Position numbers and translations under genes: made by a program. This document shows positions 9,161 through 17,649 of a DNA stretch of 64,000 nucleotides, in pieces. The number at the start of each line of letters is the position of its first letter. Positions within the stretch are counted from its first letter, which is position 1. The notes beneath the pieces are model-generated. The model was not told the origin of the DNA and did not search any database. It saw only the letters and a list, made by a program, of their open reading frames with translations. Source of the stretch: Rhizobium sp. L51/94 (GTDB lineage Bacteria; Pseudomonadota; Alphaproteobacteria; Rhizobiales; Rhizobiaceae); contig NZ_CP072143.1 in NCBI RefSeq assembly GCF_019355555.1, positions 1 through 64,000 on the forward strand. The letters run 5' to 3'.

Positions 9161-9198
9161 TGCCAGAGTGGGCGGTAGGTTTCTGCTCCACTCTGGCA
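9161..9198 (+). terminator. hairpin terminator after glcB relic
   Basis: Perfect 11-base arms TGCCAGAGTGG (9161-9171) and CCACTCTGGCA (9188-9198) enclose a 16-base loop, followed by a short T-containing stretch. The position 13 bases after the malate synthase stop, and the convergent gene ending at 9236, fit a bidirectional terminator. Confidence 0.65.
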
Positions 9199-9235
9199 TT
9201 CACGTCAGGCTAACGTTCCATGATCTCCGGGCCGG

Positions 9236-10267
9236 TCAAGTCTTTGCCGCTTTGGCAAACGTCGGATCGAAGGTCTTGCTGAAGGGAACATCGGCATTGG
9301 CAAGTCCTGGATCGAGCGTCTTCAGCACGCCCATCATCGAGTCGTAGCCTTCCTTGGTGACCAGACCATCCAGCGAGTACATCTCTTTCGAGTTCTTGAA
9401 CGCCTGCATGTACAGATCGCGGTTACCCAGCTGGTATTCCGTTGGCACCACGCTGGCCACATCCTCGGGGCTGGCCTGCCCAATCCACTTCAACGCCTTC
9501 ATGAATGCGTTGACGGTGCGCTGCGTGGTCACCGGATTGGCGACAGTGAACTCCTTCTTGAGATAGACCGTCGCAGCTGGATTAGGGCCGCCGAAGAGGG
9601 ACCGGGTGCCGGCCTCTGTGCGCGTATCGAGGAGAATGGCGATGTCGTTGTCGTATTGCAGCTGCGCGATGACAGGATCGACATGCGATAGGGCATCGAT
9701 CTGACCGCTCTTGAAGGCTGCGAGTGCGGCTGCACCTCCGCCGATCCCGATCAGCGAGGCATCGTCGGCCTTCAATCCGCTCTTCAGCATCGCGTACTGG
9801 ACCATCAGCGCTGTCGAGGAGCCGGGCGCGGTGATGCCGACCTTGCGCCCCTTCATGTCGGCCATAGACTTGATCTCGCCGGCGAGATCCTTGCGCACGG
9901 CAATGACGATACCGGGGAAGCGGCCGAGATTGCATATCCCGACGATATCCTGTCCCTTGGTCTGCATGCGGATCGTGTGCTCGTAGGCACCAGCGACAAT
10001 ATCGAGCGAACCGCCGACCAGACCTTCGAGTGACTTCGAACCACCCGAAAAATCATTGATCGTGACGTTCAGGCCCTCCTCCTTGAAGAAGCCTTTGCGT
10101 TCCGCGATTGTCAGCGGCAGGTAGTACAACAGGGGCTTGCCGCCCACTCCGATAGACACGTCGGTCTTTTCAGGCTTGGCGTCCTGTGCCATCGCCGACG
10201 GGATGCCGTTGAGAGATGCGCCGAATATCGCACCCGTCGTTCCGATCAGAAAAGTCCTGCGTTTCAT
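9236..10267 (-). CDS. ABC substrate-binding protein, nitrate/sulfonate/taurine type
   Basis: A 343-residue binding protein of the SsuA/TauA/ThiY class. It opens with MKRRTFLIG, a hydrophobic segment and a PSAMA cleavage site near residue 27. The mature part contains family features: KGFFKEEGLNV, the GS-hinge GSLDIVAGAYEH, and GITAPGSSTALMVQYAM. It would deliver a sulfonate-, nitrate- or pyrimidine-like anion to an inner-membrane ABC permease, but no permease or ATPase gene adjoins it, so it is an orphan here. A perfect palindrome lies 126 bases upstream. The ligand is unknown. Confidence 0.88.
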   Translation of the reverse strand: MKRRTFLIGTTGAIFGASLNGIPSAMAQDAKPEKTDVSIGVGGKPLLYYLPLTIAERKGFFKEEGLNVTINDFSGGSKSLEGLVGGSLDIVAGAYEHTIRMQTKGQDIVGICNLGRFPGIVIAVRKDLAGEIKSMADMKGRKVGITAPGSSTALMVQYAMLKSGLKADDASLIGIGGGAAALAAFKSGQIDALSHVDPVIAQLQYDNDIAILLDTRTEAGTRSLFGGPNPAATVYLKKEFTVANPVTTQRTVNAFMKALKWIGQASPEDVASVVPTEYQLGNRDLYMQAFKNSKEMYSLDGLVTKEGYDSMMGVLKTLDPGLANADVPFSKTFDPTFAKAAKT

Positions 10268-10392
10268 GTCTGCTCCTTGGTTTCGGTTTCGCTACAGGGT
10301 AAACGGTCAAGTAACTCATTGGCCGCGCGAGGCTGTGACGGGTACGGTGTCGCACTTGCTCCGCGTATCTCTGATGGCCCAGCAGACCGTGA

Positions 10393-10408
10393 TCACAAAT
10401 TTGTGATG
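10393..10408. promoter_or_regulatory. 16-base perfect palindrome, probable operator
   Basis: ATCACAAATTTGTGAT is a perfect palindrome in the upstream region of the binding-protein gene (start at 10267). The half-site TTTGTGA recurs at about 10433-10440 (TTTTGTGACG), giving one full and one half site. This is a plausible site for a dimeric regulator; the protein is not identified. Confidence 0.5.
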
Positions 10409-11181
10409 TGCCAAATGATGATTTTGTGACGCCCTAAGCAATTGCAATTATTAGATAACATGGGGTATATGCTAATACGTTGCCATGGATCTCTGCCGTA
10501 TTTATGCCCTAAAATCCCTCTCTAACCAGACTCTCTGCTTTATACATTGCGACTGGCGTGTTGACGGTATATTCGCGCCATTAGTCTCCGCAGGCACACA
10601 GGCCGCCGAGCATGCGGTTGCGAGGAGTCTTGCTATTTTCTGTTCCACCGTTGTCACGTCAATGCAGCTGTCGCTGGAATCATGCATTTGCGAGAGCTAA
10701 TACTCCCATCCGCTTGCTGTCTCGTCCATGGTCTAGCGAGTGCAACTTTCCACTTGGTGGGAGCTCCGCGTCTCCCTCCATCCTTTGAACGGCAGCAATA
10801 ACTGTCCGGAAAAACGGCCTCCATCTTGGCCAGTCAGCAGAGCGAAGACCTCGGTGTACAGTGTGTCAGCCTTGCGCCCGCATCCTTAAGAGCGGCCATA
10901 GATCGGATATCTCCTCTTTTGCCATCTTTTCGGTTCGTCAACGCGATTTCTGGATATCCATTTTAAGGGTGGTTGCCATGAGTATATAGCGATCGTCACT
11001 CGCTCGCCCGTAACCAGCTTTCTCGGTCTCGAAGACACGCCTCGCGGGCTCCGGCACATATTGCAAATTTCGTACGGCCTGTAGGAGGGCCCTGCGTTAT
11101 CGTTGCCACGGCGCTGACTTCCGCAGGGTTTTCCCCTTGTTTAAGAGATTGTCCCGTGTAATTGCGGATGACAGGACCTAG
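10409..11181. other. long stretch without recognisable gene
   Basis: About 770 bases with only short, codon-poor open frames on either strand (for example 10485-10700), none with a ribosome site or recognisable protein motif. It is flanked by the orphan binding protein and the HWE kinase and may hold decayed sequence that I could not place. Confidence 0.5.
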
Positions 11182-11241
11182 CTGCTTCAGGGGGAGGACG
11201 AGAACATCGCTAAGGCTCGGCTATCGCGCCGCCTATTCCTA

Positions 11242-12900
11242 TTGACGTCGCTGGCCCTAGCCCCGGCGATGGCGATCCTTTTCTACAATGTCGCGTCTAC
11301 CCGCATAGTAAAGGAGCGCGAAATTCAGGTTGAGGCCCTGCGCTCGGGTGAACTGGCTTCCTTGGAAATGACGCGGATCATCGATGGTTTACAGAACGTG
11401 ATGGCCACCCTGGCCGCCGCTCCGGTGGTTCAGGAATTCAACGTTGATGGCTGCAACACTTATTTGCAGCGCCTGGGAAAGAGCCTGCCGCAGTTTGCCA
11501 GTCTCGGTGTGGTCGATAGTGGTGGCACCGTGCGCTGTATTCAGGACGGGAAGGGCCTGGGCATCAAAATTGGCGACAGGCCCTATTTTCGCGAAGCCAT
11601 GAGCAAAGGCACCTTCATTGTTGGCGAATTCACCAAGGGTAGGGTCTCCGGCACCAACGTTCTGCCTTTGGCATTGCCGATCACGACTGACACGGGAGGC
11701 ATCTCCGGCATTGTCGTCGGTGCGCTGGATCTGAATTGGCTGGCAGCACGCCTGAAAGAACGCGATTTTGGTCGTAACAATGCACTGACCGTCGCGGATC
11801 GCAACGGCGTCATCCTGGCGCGGGAACCGTTTCCGGAAAGATTTGTCGGCACTCGAATCCCTAGCGCATACCTGGGGCTAGTCAGCGCTTTTGCTCCCGG
11901 CACACTGGAAGTCAGCAGCCAGGACGGGACAAACCGCATCCTTGGCTATTACCCGCCTGCAAGTAATGCGGCAGGCCTCTATGTCAGTGCCGGCATCTCT
12001 ACCGCTGACTTCTATGCCGACCTGAACCGCTCGACCTACATCAGTCTGGCGATCGTTTTGCTGGGCGTCATTGCTGCCTATTTTCTAGCCTGGTTCACAA
12101 GCACCCAGCTCGTGCGTCGGCCGGTTAGCCGCTTGGTCACAACCATCAAGGCCTGGCAGAAGGATGATGTCGGCGCGCGCACCGGCATGGACGAACGGGA
12201 TGGCGAGTTCGGGGTGGTTGGCTCGGCGATCGACCGGTTCATGGATGAGCTTGTTGCCGCCCGCCAGGAGCGGCGGCGCTCCGAGAAGCAGCGGGAATTG
12301 CTGGTCGGCGAACTCGACCACCGCGTCAAAAACCTTTTAACGACGGTCCAGGCGGTTGCTCGACAGACCTTCCGGGACAAGGAGCGCACGGACGAAGCGC
12401 TTGAGATTTTCAGCAAACGACTGACCGCGATGAGCGGAGCCCATCAATTGCTGATGAAGGACGACTGGCAAGCCGCCAGTCTTGCCGAGCTCGTGGCGGC
12501 AGCCGTCACACCCTTCGATAATCCGGAAGCGTCTCAGTTCAGCGTCTCGGGGCCGGATCTGATGATTCACTCCAAAGCCGCCTTGGCGCTTGGGATGGCC
12601 TTGCACGAGATGTGCACCAATGCCGTCAAGTACGGGGCCTTGCGCGAGCCCTCCGGGCGTATCAGGATCACTTGGTCTTCTGGCTCTGAGACCGGCGCTC
12701 CCGACCCTGAGTTCCGGTTCACCTGGTCCGAGCATGATGGCCCACCGGTTCGGCCGCCCGAGCGAAAAGGGTTTGGATCAAGGATGATTCAGCAGATCCT
12801 GGCGATCGAAATGGCGGCTGATGTCCATGTTGATTACAAAGTGACTGGCGTTGTCTGTCAACTCACGGCGCCATCTGCTGGATTGCGAGCCCCAAGATAG
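11242..12900 (+). CDS. HWE-family sensor histidine kinase (orphan)
   Basis: A membrane sensor of at least 552 residues. From the TTG at 11242: first membrane helix (2-18), a periplasmic Cache-like sensor (about 25-262, with GDRPYFREAM and NVLPLALPI typical of double-Cache domains), second helix (266-288), a HAMP-like linker, the H-box ELDHRVKNLLTTVQ with H360, the N-box ALHEMCTNAVKYGAL with N460, and W495-S-E497. The DHRVKN, HE..TNAxKYG and WxE signature defines the HWE class. No response regulator adjoins it. The true start is unclear: the frame is open back to 11182, and a strong GGGGAGGA at 11191-11198 points at codon 11206, which is ATC. Confidence 0.9.
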   Translation: MTSLALAPAMAILFYNVASTRIVKEREIQVEALRSGELASLEMTRIIDGLQNVMATLAAAPVVQEFNVDGCNTYLQRLGKSLPQFASLGVVDSGGTVRCIQDGKGLGIKIGDRPYFREAMSKGTFIVGEFTKGRVSGTNVLPLALPITTDTGGISGIVVGALDLNWLAARLKERDFGRNNALTVADRNGVILAREPFPERFVGTRIPSAYLGLVSAFAPGTLEVSSQDGTNRILGYYPPASNAAGLYVSAGISTADFYADLNRSTYISLAIVLLGVIAAYFLAWFTSTQLVRRPVSRLVTTIKAWQKDDVGARTGMDERDGEFGVVGSAIDRFMDELVAARQERRRSEKQRELLVGELDHRVKNLLTTVQAVARQTFRDKERTDEALEIFSKRLTAMSGAHQLLMKDDWQAASLAELVAAAVTPFDNPEASQFSVSGPDLMIHSKAALALGMALHEMCTNAVKYGALREPSGRIRITWSSGSETGAPDPEFRFTWSEHDGPPVRPPERKGFGSRMIQQILAIEMAADVHVDYKVTGVVCQLTAPSAGLRAPR

Positions 12901-12958
12901 TAACGCCATGCGCTGCCCTGTCAGGGGCGGCTCCGGGTTTCCAAATCAAATCGTCCAG

Positions 12959-12987
12959 CCGATGTCCGCCGCTCGTGGGGACATCGG
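12959..12987 (+). terminator. stem-loop after HWE kinase gene
   Basis: Perfect 9-base arms CCGATGTCC and GGACATCGG enclose an 11-base loop about 60 bases after the kinase stop. There is no T-tract, so it may be a rho-dependent pause or mRNA-stabilising hairpin rather than an intrinsic terminator. Confidence 0.45.
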
Positions 12988-13076
12988 TCTGTTGCCGGAC
13001 AGAACTGGAAAGCTGTCTAGACCGTCCTAACTACTCAAGTCTCGGACAAATTCATTCGTTAGGGACGGAGTAAATC

Positions 13077-13244
13077 ATGGAAGAGAAAAAACGACGCCTT
13101 CAATTGACGAAAGAAGAGCGGCGGCTTTTGGCTGAAAAATCTAAGGAAATCGCCTTCGCTGCGGAGAGCAGGCGCCTGGCCGAAGCAGCTGAAAAGACCG
13201 CAAGACTTCGCGCCCTTAGAGCCTCACACGTTTCAAACGCATAG
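13077..13244 (+). CDS. small charged helical protein
   Basis: A 55-residue frame starting at ATG 13077 after GGGACGGAG. The product (MEEKKRRLQLTKEERRLL..., ending SHVSNA) is very rich in Lys, Arg, Glu and Ala in a pattern predicting one long helix or coiled coil; it has no signal peptide. Its stop lies 11 bases before the start of the DUF4142 gene, whose ribosome site (GAGGAG) overlaps the stop, so they are probably co-transcribed. I do not recognise the family; small proteins like this are common in rhizobial stress loci (inference). Confidence 0.6.
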   Translation: MEEKKRRLQLTKEERRLLAEKSKEIAFAAESRRLAEAAEKTARLRALRASHVSNA

Positions 13245-13255
13245 AGGAGAAGAAA

Positions 13256-13781
13256 ATGAACAAGATCGCAGTCACTGCAATGTTTTTGATGATTTCAACT
13301 GGCGCCTTCGCTCAGTCGGCTGCCGAATCCACAGGCGTGAACTCTCTGTTGGGCAGCGCTCCCAAAACCGAAGATTTCGTTGCCGAGGCCGCTACCAGCG
13401 ACCTGTTTGAAATCGCTTCCAGTAAGCTCGCGGTCGAGCGGGCTGACCCCTACAAAAACGTTCGCGCAACAGATGATTACTGATCATACCAAGACTTCGA
13501 CCGAATTAAAGCAAATGGTCGACGCAGGAAAGGTCAAGGCAGTTATTCCCGCCGCCATGACATCTTCTCAGCAGAGCATGCTCGACAAACTCAACGGCTT
13601 GCAGGGTGACGATTTCAACAAACAATATCACTCCGAGCAGGTTTCCGCACATAAGGACGCGGTGGATCTCTTCAAGCGGTATGGCGATGGTGGCGACAAT
13701 GCCGACCTGAAGACGTGGGCAGGAACCACCCGACCTGCCTTGGAACATCATCTGATGATGGCGCAGGATCTCAAGAAATAG
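13256..13781 (+). pseudogene. exported DUF4142 protein, frameshifted
   Basis: The first frame (13256-13483) has a signal peptide ending AFAQ and the DUF4142 opening FVAEAATSDLFEIASSKLA; it then stops early. The +1 frame continues the family exactly (FAQQMITDHTKTSTELK ... HLMMAQDLKK, stop at 13779-13781). The shift lies in 13445-13460, which contains CCCC (13447-13450) and AAAAA (13454-13458), so one extra base in a homopolymer explains it. DUF4142 proteins are periplasmic helical-bundle proteins, often stress-induced. Whether this is a true mutation or a sequencing error cannot be told. Confidence 0.8.
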
Positions 13782-13791
13782 GTGTCTAGGA

Positions 13792-13818
13792 AGCGGCTGC
13801 TCGTCGGCCGCTCTTTTG
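13792..13818 (+). terminator. intrinsic terminator after DUF4142 gene
   Basis: AGCGGC (13792-13797) pairs with GCCGCT (13807-13812) across a 9-base loop and is followed by CTTTTG. It begins 10 bases after the DUF4142 stop. Confidence 0.7.
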
Positions 13819-14308
13819 CCAGGTCTGGTGCTCTGACATCCGGTGACCTATGCGTGAGGGCTTTGTAAGTTCGAAACGAAGCCCTTCGTGTATTGTAAAT
13901 CAGCAAAGAGTCCCAATGCCGATACGCGTAATAACCTTTGGTATTCCAAACGTTGATAGGGCTATTTATGCCGAATCACAGTGAGGGTAGAATGTCCGGT
14001 TCCAGGTGCCCGTATCTCCCATCAAACTCTCGATGAACGGCGCGCTGCGGCGCTCGAAGACGAGCCGCGAGCTGTTCATTCGCGCTTTGCTCGATGTCAT
14101 CGCCGAGCGTGATGGTTTAAAGATGCGGGAGACGGCATCTTGGGGGAATTATGGAGCGGCCGAAAACTGGACGCTTCCGCCGGTTACATTGGAGGCCCTG
14201 CTACCGGAAGGGTGATGTGTGTATCTGATAATCTCCATCATTTATCCCTCCCTGTTGGCGAAGCATGCCAGCGGTCCCCCAATAAGGCTGGCCGCCGGGC
14301 GGGTCCCG

Positions 14309-14506
14309 TTAGCGCTTGACGGCGATCCGCATGACCTGCATCTGCGCCTTTTCAGTCTTCGGCAAGGTAACGGTCAAAATGCCGTTCCTAAAGCTGGGAT
14401 CAACCTTGGCCTCATCGACTTCGACGCCGACCAAGATGCGGCGCTCGAAACGACAGTAGTAGAGCTCGGAGAACTGACGATCCTTTTCCGGGAATGCTGC
14501 TATCAA
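14309..14506 (-). pseudogene. Hsp20 small heat-shock protein relic
   Basis: The frame ends ...VDEAKVDPSFRNGILTVTLPKTEKAQ and IAVKR, which is the C-terminal half of an alpha-crystallin domain (the conserved A-x-x-x-NGVLxVxLPK signature) of an IbpA-type chaperone. The N-terminal arm and first half of the domain are not found upstream on this strand in any frame; the sequence beyond about 14480 is unrelated. It is a truncated copy with no start signal. Confidence 0.75.
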
Positions 14507-14670
14507 GGAAAACTGGGAAGAATTTTAGTGCCTGCCGCGACTCCAGCGATGGTCAACGGGCGGAAAGGTTACGACATCATTGCCTCTCCGTCTGCCGCTC
14601 GAATCGAAGCCTCAACTGGTTTCCCCTAGCGCACCGAAGAAAAGTGACGACCCAACTAATTCATGAATTC

Positions 14671-14973
14671 ATGTTTAGTATGCTGCAAAACAACGTGAGC
14701 AAGAACGGAATTCTCCAGGGTCGTGGACAAACAACAACAAACGCTCTTGAGCGCACGGCGATTACGCTCGGCAAGATTGCACGCGCGATTACCCCAGCCA
14801 TCGCGCAGACGGACAACGTGGACAATCAGCGACATTGTCGTGCGGCCTACCGCGCAGGCATGAGCTACGTCTCGACTATCTGTGAAGCTTCACCGTTTAA
14901 AAGCCTACCAAAACATCTGAGAGAAACTCTTGCTGTTGGACCGGAACATCCGGCAGGCGGTAACCAACCATGA
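14671..14973 (+). CDS. hypothetical protein
   Basis: An open frame of 100 codons (MFSMLQNNVSKNG... ending HPAGGNQP), hydrophilic with a central amphipathic section (ALERTAITLGKIARAITPAIA). No family is recognised, no good ribosome site precedes either ATG (14671 or 14680), and the frame is open further upstream across the Hsp20 relic. The main support is an excellent intrinsic terminator on the same strand 45 bases downstream, which implies a rightward transcript ends there; that transcript might instead be a non-coding RNA. Confidence 0.3.
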   Translation: MFSMLQNNVSKNGILQGRGQTTTNALERTAITLGKIARAITPAIAQTDNVDNQRHCRAAYRAGMSYVSTICEASPFKSLPKHLRETLAVGPEHPAGGNQP

Positions 14974-15017
14974 CAAGACCTTCAAGCTGATGATCGGCTG
15001 TCCTTTCCTGACACGCG

Positions 15018-15046
15018 ATCGGGCAGGCAAAGCTGCCCGATTTTTT
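15018..15046 (+). terminator. strong intrinsic terminator
   Basis: ATCGGGCAG (15018-15026) pairs perfectly with CTGCCCGAT (15033-15041) across a 6-base loop and runs into six T residues (15041-15046). The T-tract is only on the plus strand, so it ends a rightward transcript from the poorly understood 14.6-15.0 kb interval, not the leftward azoR gene. Confidence 0.85.
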
Positions 15047-15068
15047 CACATTATCACCGTCGAGACCA

Positions 15069-15104
15069 GCCGGCAGCTCCTCGGTTCCCGAAGGGGCTGC
15101 CGGC
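15069..15104 (-). terminator. stem-loop after azoR
   Basis: Arms GCCGGCAGC (15069-15077) and GCTGCCGGC (15096-15104) pair perfectly, with further pairing inside the loop. It lies 14 bases beyond the azoR stop. No T-tract follows on the minus strand, so termination efficiency is uncertain. Confidence 0.5.
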
Positions 15105-15117
15105 AATCGACACAGGA

Positions 15118-15729
15118 TCAGGCGGCGAGCGCTTCGATTTGGGCTTTGGCGGCGGATATCGCTGCTGCCTTGGCATCTTCACCCAAGGCAAGGCCTTCCG
15201 CGCGAATGATAGTCACGTCGGTGAGGCCAATAAAGCCGAGCACGCCGCGTAGATAGGTTTCCTGATGATCTAGACCAGCGGCAGGGCTGCCAGCCGAGTA
15301 GACACCGCCACGGGCCGACGCGAGGAAGACCTTTTTGCCCTTGACCAGTCCTTCGGGGCCATTGGCACCATACTGGAAGGTGCGGCCGGCAACGCAAACG
15401 CGGTCGATCCAGCCCTTCAGCTGCGTCGGAATGGTGAAGTTGTACATCGGTGCGCCGATGACGATGATATCCGCAGCAAACAGATCGTCGATATAGGCTC
15501 CGCCGGTGGCGAGATCCTGGCCGAGGGCGGGATTGCCGATTTCGCCACCCTGAAATACAGCCAGATGGGCATCCGATAAATGCATTGCCGCGTCAACGAC
15601 CAGATCGCGACGGATAACCCGCGCGTCCGGATGCAGCGCTTCCTGCTTGGCGACGATTTCAGCTGTGAGCGTTCGGCTCACCGAATATCCCCCGAGAATG
15701 CTGGAATCGATGTGGAGGATGGTTGTCAT
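15118..15729 (-). CDS. azoR: FMN-dependent NADH-azoreductase
   Basis: A 203-residue flavodoxin-fold quinone/azo reductase (AzoR/AcpD family, usually about 200 residues). Visible features: ILHIDSSILGGYSVSR (FMN phosphate loop), APMYNFTIPTQLKGWIDRV (FMN isoalloxazine and dimer contact) and ASARGGVYS. It reduces quinones and azo dyes with NADH as a cytoplasmic homodimer. The frame is open to 15807, but ATG 15727-15729 follows GGAGA and aligns with the family start. It is divergent from the LysR gene at 15979, the probable regulator. Confidence 0.93.
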   Translation of the reverse strand: MTTILHIDSSILGGYSVSRTLTAEIVAKQEALHPDARVIRRDLVVDAAMHLSDAHLAVFQGGEIGNPALGQDLATGGAYIDDLFAADIIVIGAPMYNFTIPTQLKGWIDRVCVAGRTFQYGANGPEGLVKGKKVFLASARGGVYSAGSPAAGLDHQETYLRGVLGFIGLTDVTIIRAEGLALGEDAKAAAISAAKAQIEALAA

Positions 15730-15978
15730 GGGAAAAGTCTCCATTTGCCCGGATTGATCGGCTTTGGCTGTGCGTGTGAAAAAATGTCTGAGCGTCTTTA
15801 TCATCAAAGATCCATCTCACGTGGCTCTGCATCTGAAAAGCCATGACGTCTCGATGGTACCCATCGGTAAATTCGATATGTTTGCCAATGATAATAGATC
15901 GGTGCCAGACTTGCACTGGGGGAGTTAGCCTTTATGGTTCGCTAAGACCTATCGGTTCAGCCGATATTGGAGGATGGC
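15730..15978. promoter_or_regulatory. divergent promoter region azoR / LysR
   Basis: A 249-base gap between azoR (leftward) and the LysR regulator (rightward). No repeat obvious by eye; the head-to-head arrangement is the usual site for a LysR operator. The start of the LysR gene is fixed by TTGGAGGA at 15967-15974. Confidence 0.4.
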
Positions 15979-16884
15979 ATGCTCGATGGCCTATCGCTCG
16001 ACCAGTTGCGGACATTCGTAGCGGCCGCCGACGAAGGGAGCTTTTCTGCAGCGGGCCGCCGGCTGCGCCGGACGCAGTCGGCGGTCAGTGAAACGATCGC
16101 CAACCTGGAGGCCCAGTTGGCAGTCATGCTGTTCGATCGGACCGGCCGTTACCCGCGGCTGACGGCGCAAGGCAACGCGCTGCTGGTCGACGCACGATCC
16201 GTCGTCAGCGCTGTCGACGGCATGAAAGCGCGGGCGAAAGGCATAGCAGGTGGACTTGAACCGGAGCTCTCTGCCGTCATTGACGTTTTCTTCCCCATTT
16301 CGGTGATCGCCGATGTGTCGCACGAGTTCCGGAGGGAGTTTCCCGCTACTCCGCTGCGGCTTTATGTCGAGGCCCTCGGCGGGGCTGTGCAGCCGTTGAT
16401 CGATGGTCGCGCCAGTTTCGGGCTGGTAGTTTCGCTGCCGACATTGCCCTCAGGGTTAGTTGGAGAGGGTCTCGCCAGCGTTGAATTTGTCATGGTCGCC
16501 GCCTCAACCCATCCGCTCGCCGCGTATGAAGGCTTGATCCCCAGGCAAGATCTGGCACGACATGTCCAGCTAGTACTGGCGGATCGCACCGACCTGTCAG
16601 CAGGCCGTGAGTGCGGTGTCATGTCGCCTTTAATCTGGCGGCTTGCCGATCTGTTTGCCAAGCACGCATTTCTCATCAGCGGCCTCGGCTGGGGTGGCAT
16701 GCCCCTGCATGCCGTGCGGAAGCACATCGAGGAGGGACGCCTCGTGCAACTCTCCATCCAGGATATTCCGCCAGGCGGCCTAAAGCTGCCGATGTCTGCC
16801 GTTTACCGGGTCGACGCGCCGCCCGGTCCTGCAGGGCGCTGGATGATCGACCGTCTCAAGCAATGCTCGGGGACTAAATGCTAA
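15979..16884 (+). CDS. LysR-family transcriptional regulator
   Basis: A 301-residue LysR protein: winged helix at residues 5-63 (LDQLRTFVAAADEGSFSAAG, then RRTQSAVSETIANLE) and effector domain from about 90. The frame opens with TTG at 15967, but TTGGAGGA there is the ribosome site for ATG 15979 (MLDGLSLDQ), which is chosen. Because it is head-to-head with azoR it probably controls that gene in response to quinones or other electrophiles (inference). Confidence 0.92.
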   Translation: MLDGLSLDQLRTFVAAADEGSFSAAGRRLRRTQSAVSETIANLEAQLAVMLFDRTGRYPRLTAQGNALLVDARSVVSAVDGMKARAKGIAGGLEPELSAVIDVFFPISVIADVSHEFRREFPATPLRLYVEALGGAVQPLIDGRASFGLVVSLPTLPSGLVGEGLASVEFVMVAASTHPLAAYEGLIPRQDLARHVQLVLADRTDLSAGRECGVMSPLIWRLADLFAKHAFLISGLGWGGMPLHAVRKHIEEGRLVQLSIQDIPPGGLKLPMSAVYRVDAPPGPAGRWMIDRLKQCSGTKC

Positions 16885-17140
16885 AATTGGGTCGTAAACA
16901 CTCCCGTAACACCGGTTTTCTACGAACACCACTGAAGGCGACAGTGTTCCAAAACAGCGGTTAAGTTTAAAAATTTGATCCGGAGGAAATATCCAAGCTA
17001 CCGTGAGTCGGCCGGTTAACTTCGGATCTTCTTTTGCCAGCGATTCCGGGAGACTGACACCACGAATGCCGCAGTAAGGACGTGAATTGCGTCTACCTTC
17101 CAGCGTCCAAGCAGATGCTCAATCCACTGATGCCCCGCGG
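16885..17140. other. gap with no recognised feature
   Basis: About 255 bases between the LysR stop and the IS630 relic. It includes a purine-rich CCGGAGGAAATA (about 16979-16990) that looks like a ribosome site, but no start codon with a significant frame follows. Confidence 0.4.
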
Positions 17141-17520
17141 TGTACGATCTGCCCAAAGAAGTGCAAGGGAGCAGGCATTGTCATGCCCTGGTGCGACATG
17201 CAGGAAAATAACGAACATCTTTCGGAAATCCGTGCCGAGGTCGATCCCGATGCGCACGCGGTGCTGATCCTTGATCAGGTGGGCTGGCACTCATTGGCCA
17301 AGCTGATCGTGGCGAAAAACATCACCTTGCTCTTCCCGCAGCCGCGTTCCCCTGAACTCAACCCATTAGAAACGTATGGCAATTCAGGCGCTACAACTGG
17401 CTGCCAACCGGTTTTCACATAGTATGACGATATCGTCGATCACTGCTGCAAGGCTTGTAACAAGCTCATCCATCAACCAAGGAAGATCATGTCAATCGGA
17501 TTACGCGATCGGGGCCATCG
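17141..17520 (+). pseudogene. IS630-family transposase relic
   Basis: Two frames together give the C-terminal half of an IS630 transposase: TICPKKCKGAGIVMPWCDMQ, then DPDAHAVLILDQVGWHS and PRSPELNPLE (the second catalytic Asp and the D-x-x-x-W-H / PELNPxE signature), followed after a frameshift near 17370 by SYDDIVDHCCKACNKL and MSIGLRDRAHR. The N-terminal helix-turn-helix and first Asp are absent. The element is dead. Confidence 0.85.
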
Positions 17521-17649
17521 GGCACGATCAATGCCCATTTATATAAGATCGATAACTTGGCTCATTCGCTCAAACAACGAAGATGAATGGTAGTAACGGC
17601 ATTTTTGCGTTTGCCGGCCTGGCCCGGCCAATCGAACAAATCACATCTG

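Noticed and set aside
10485-10700. 71-codon frame in the gap before the HWE kinase
   Set aside because: Cysteine-rich, without start signal or family likeness; probably chance.
13002-13026. GAAC-N17-CGTC resembling an EcfG (general stress) promoter ahead of the small-protein/DUF4142 pair
   Set aside because: It deviates from GGAAC and CGTT at one base in each box; too weak without expression data.
14006-14215. 69-codon open frame starting with GTG
   Set aside because: No ribosome site, no recognised motif, and it lies in decayed sequence next to the Hsp20 relic.
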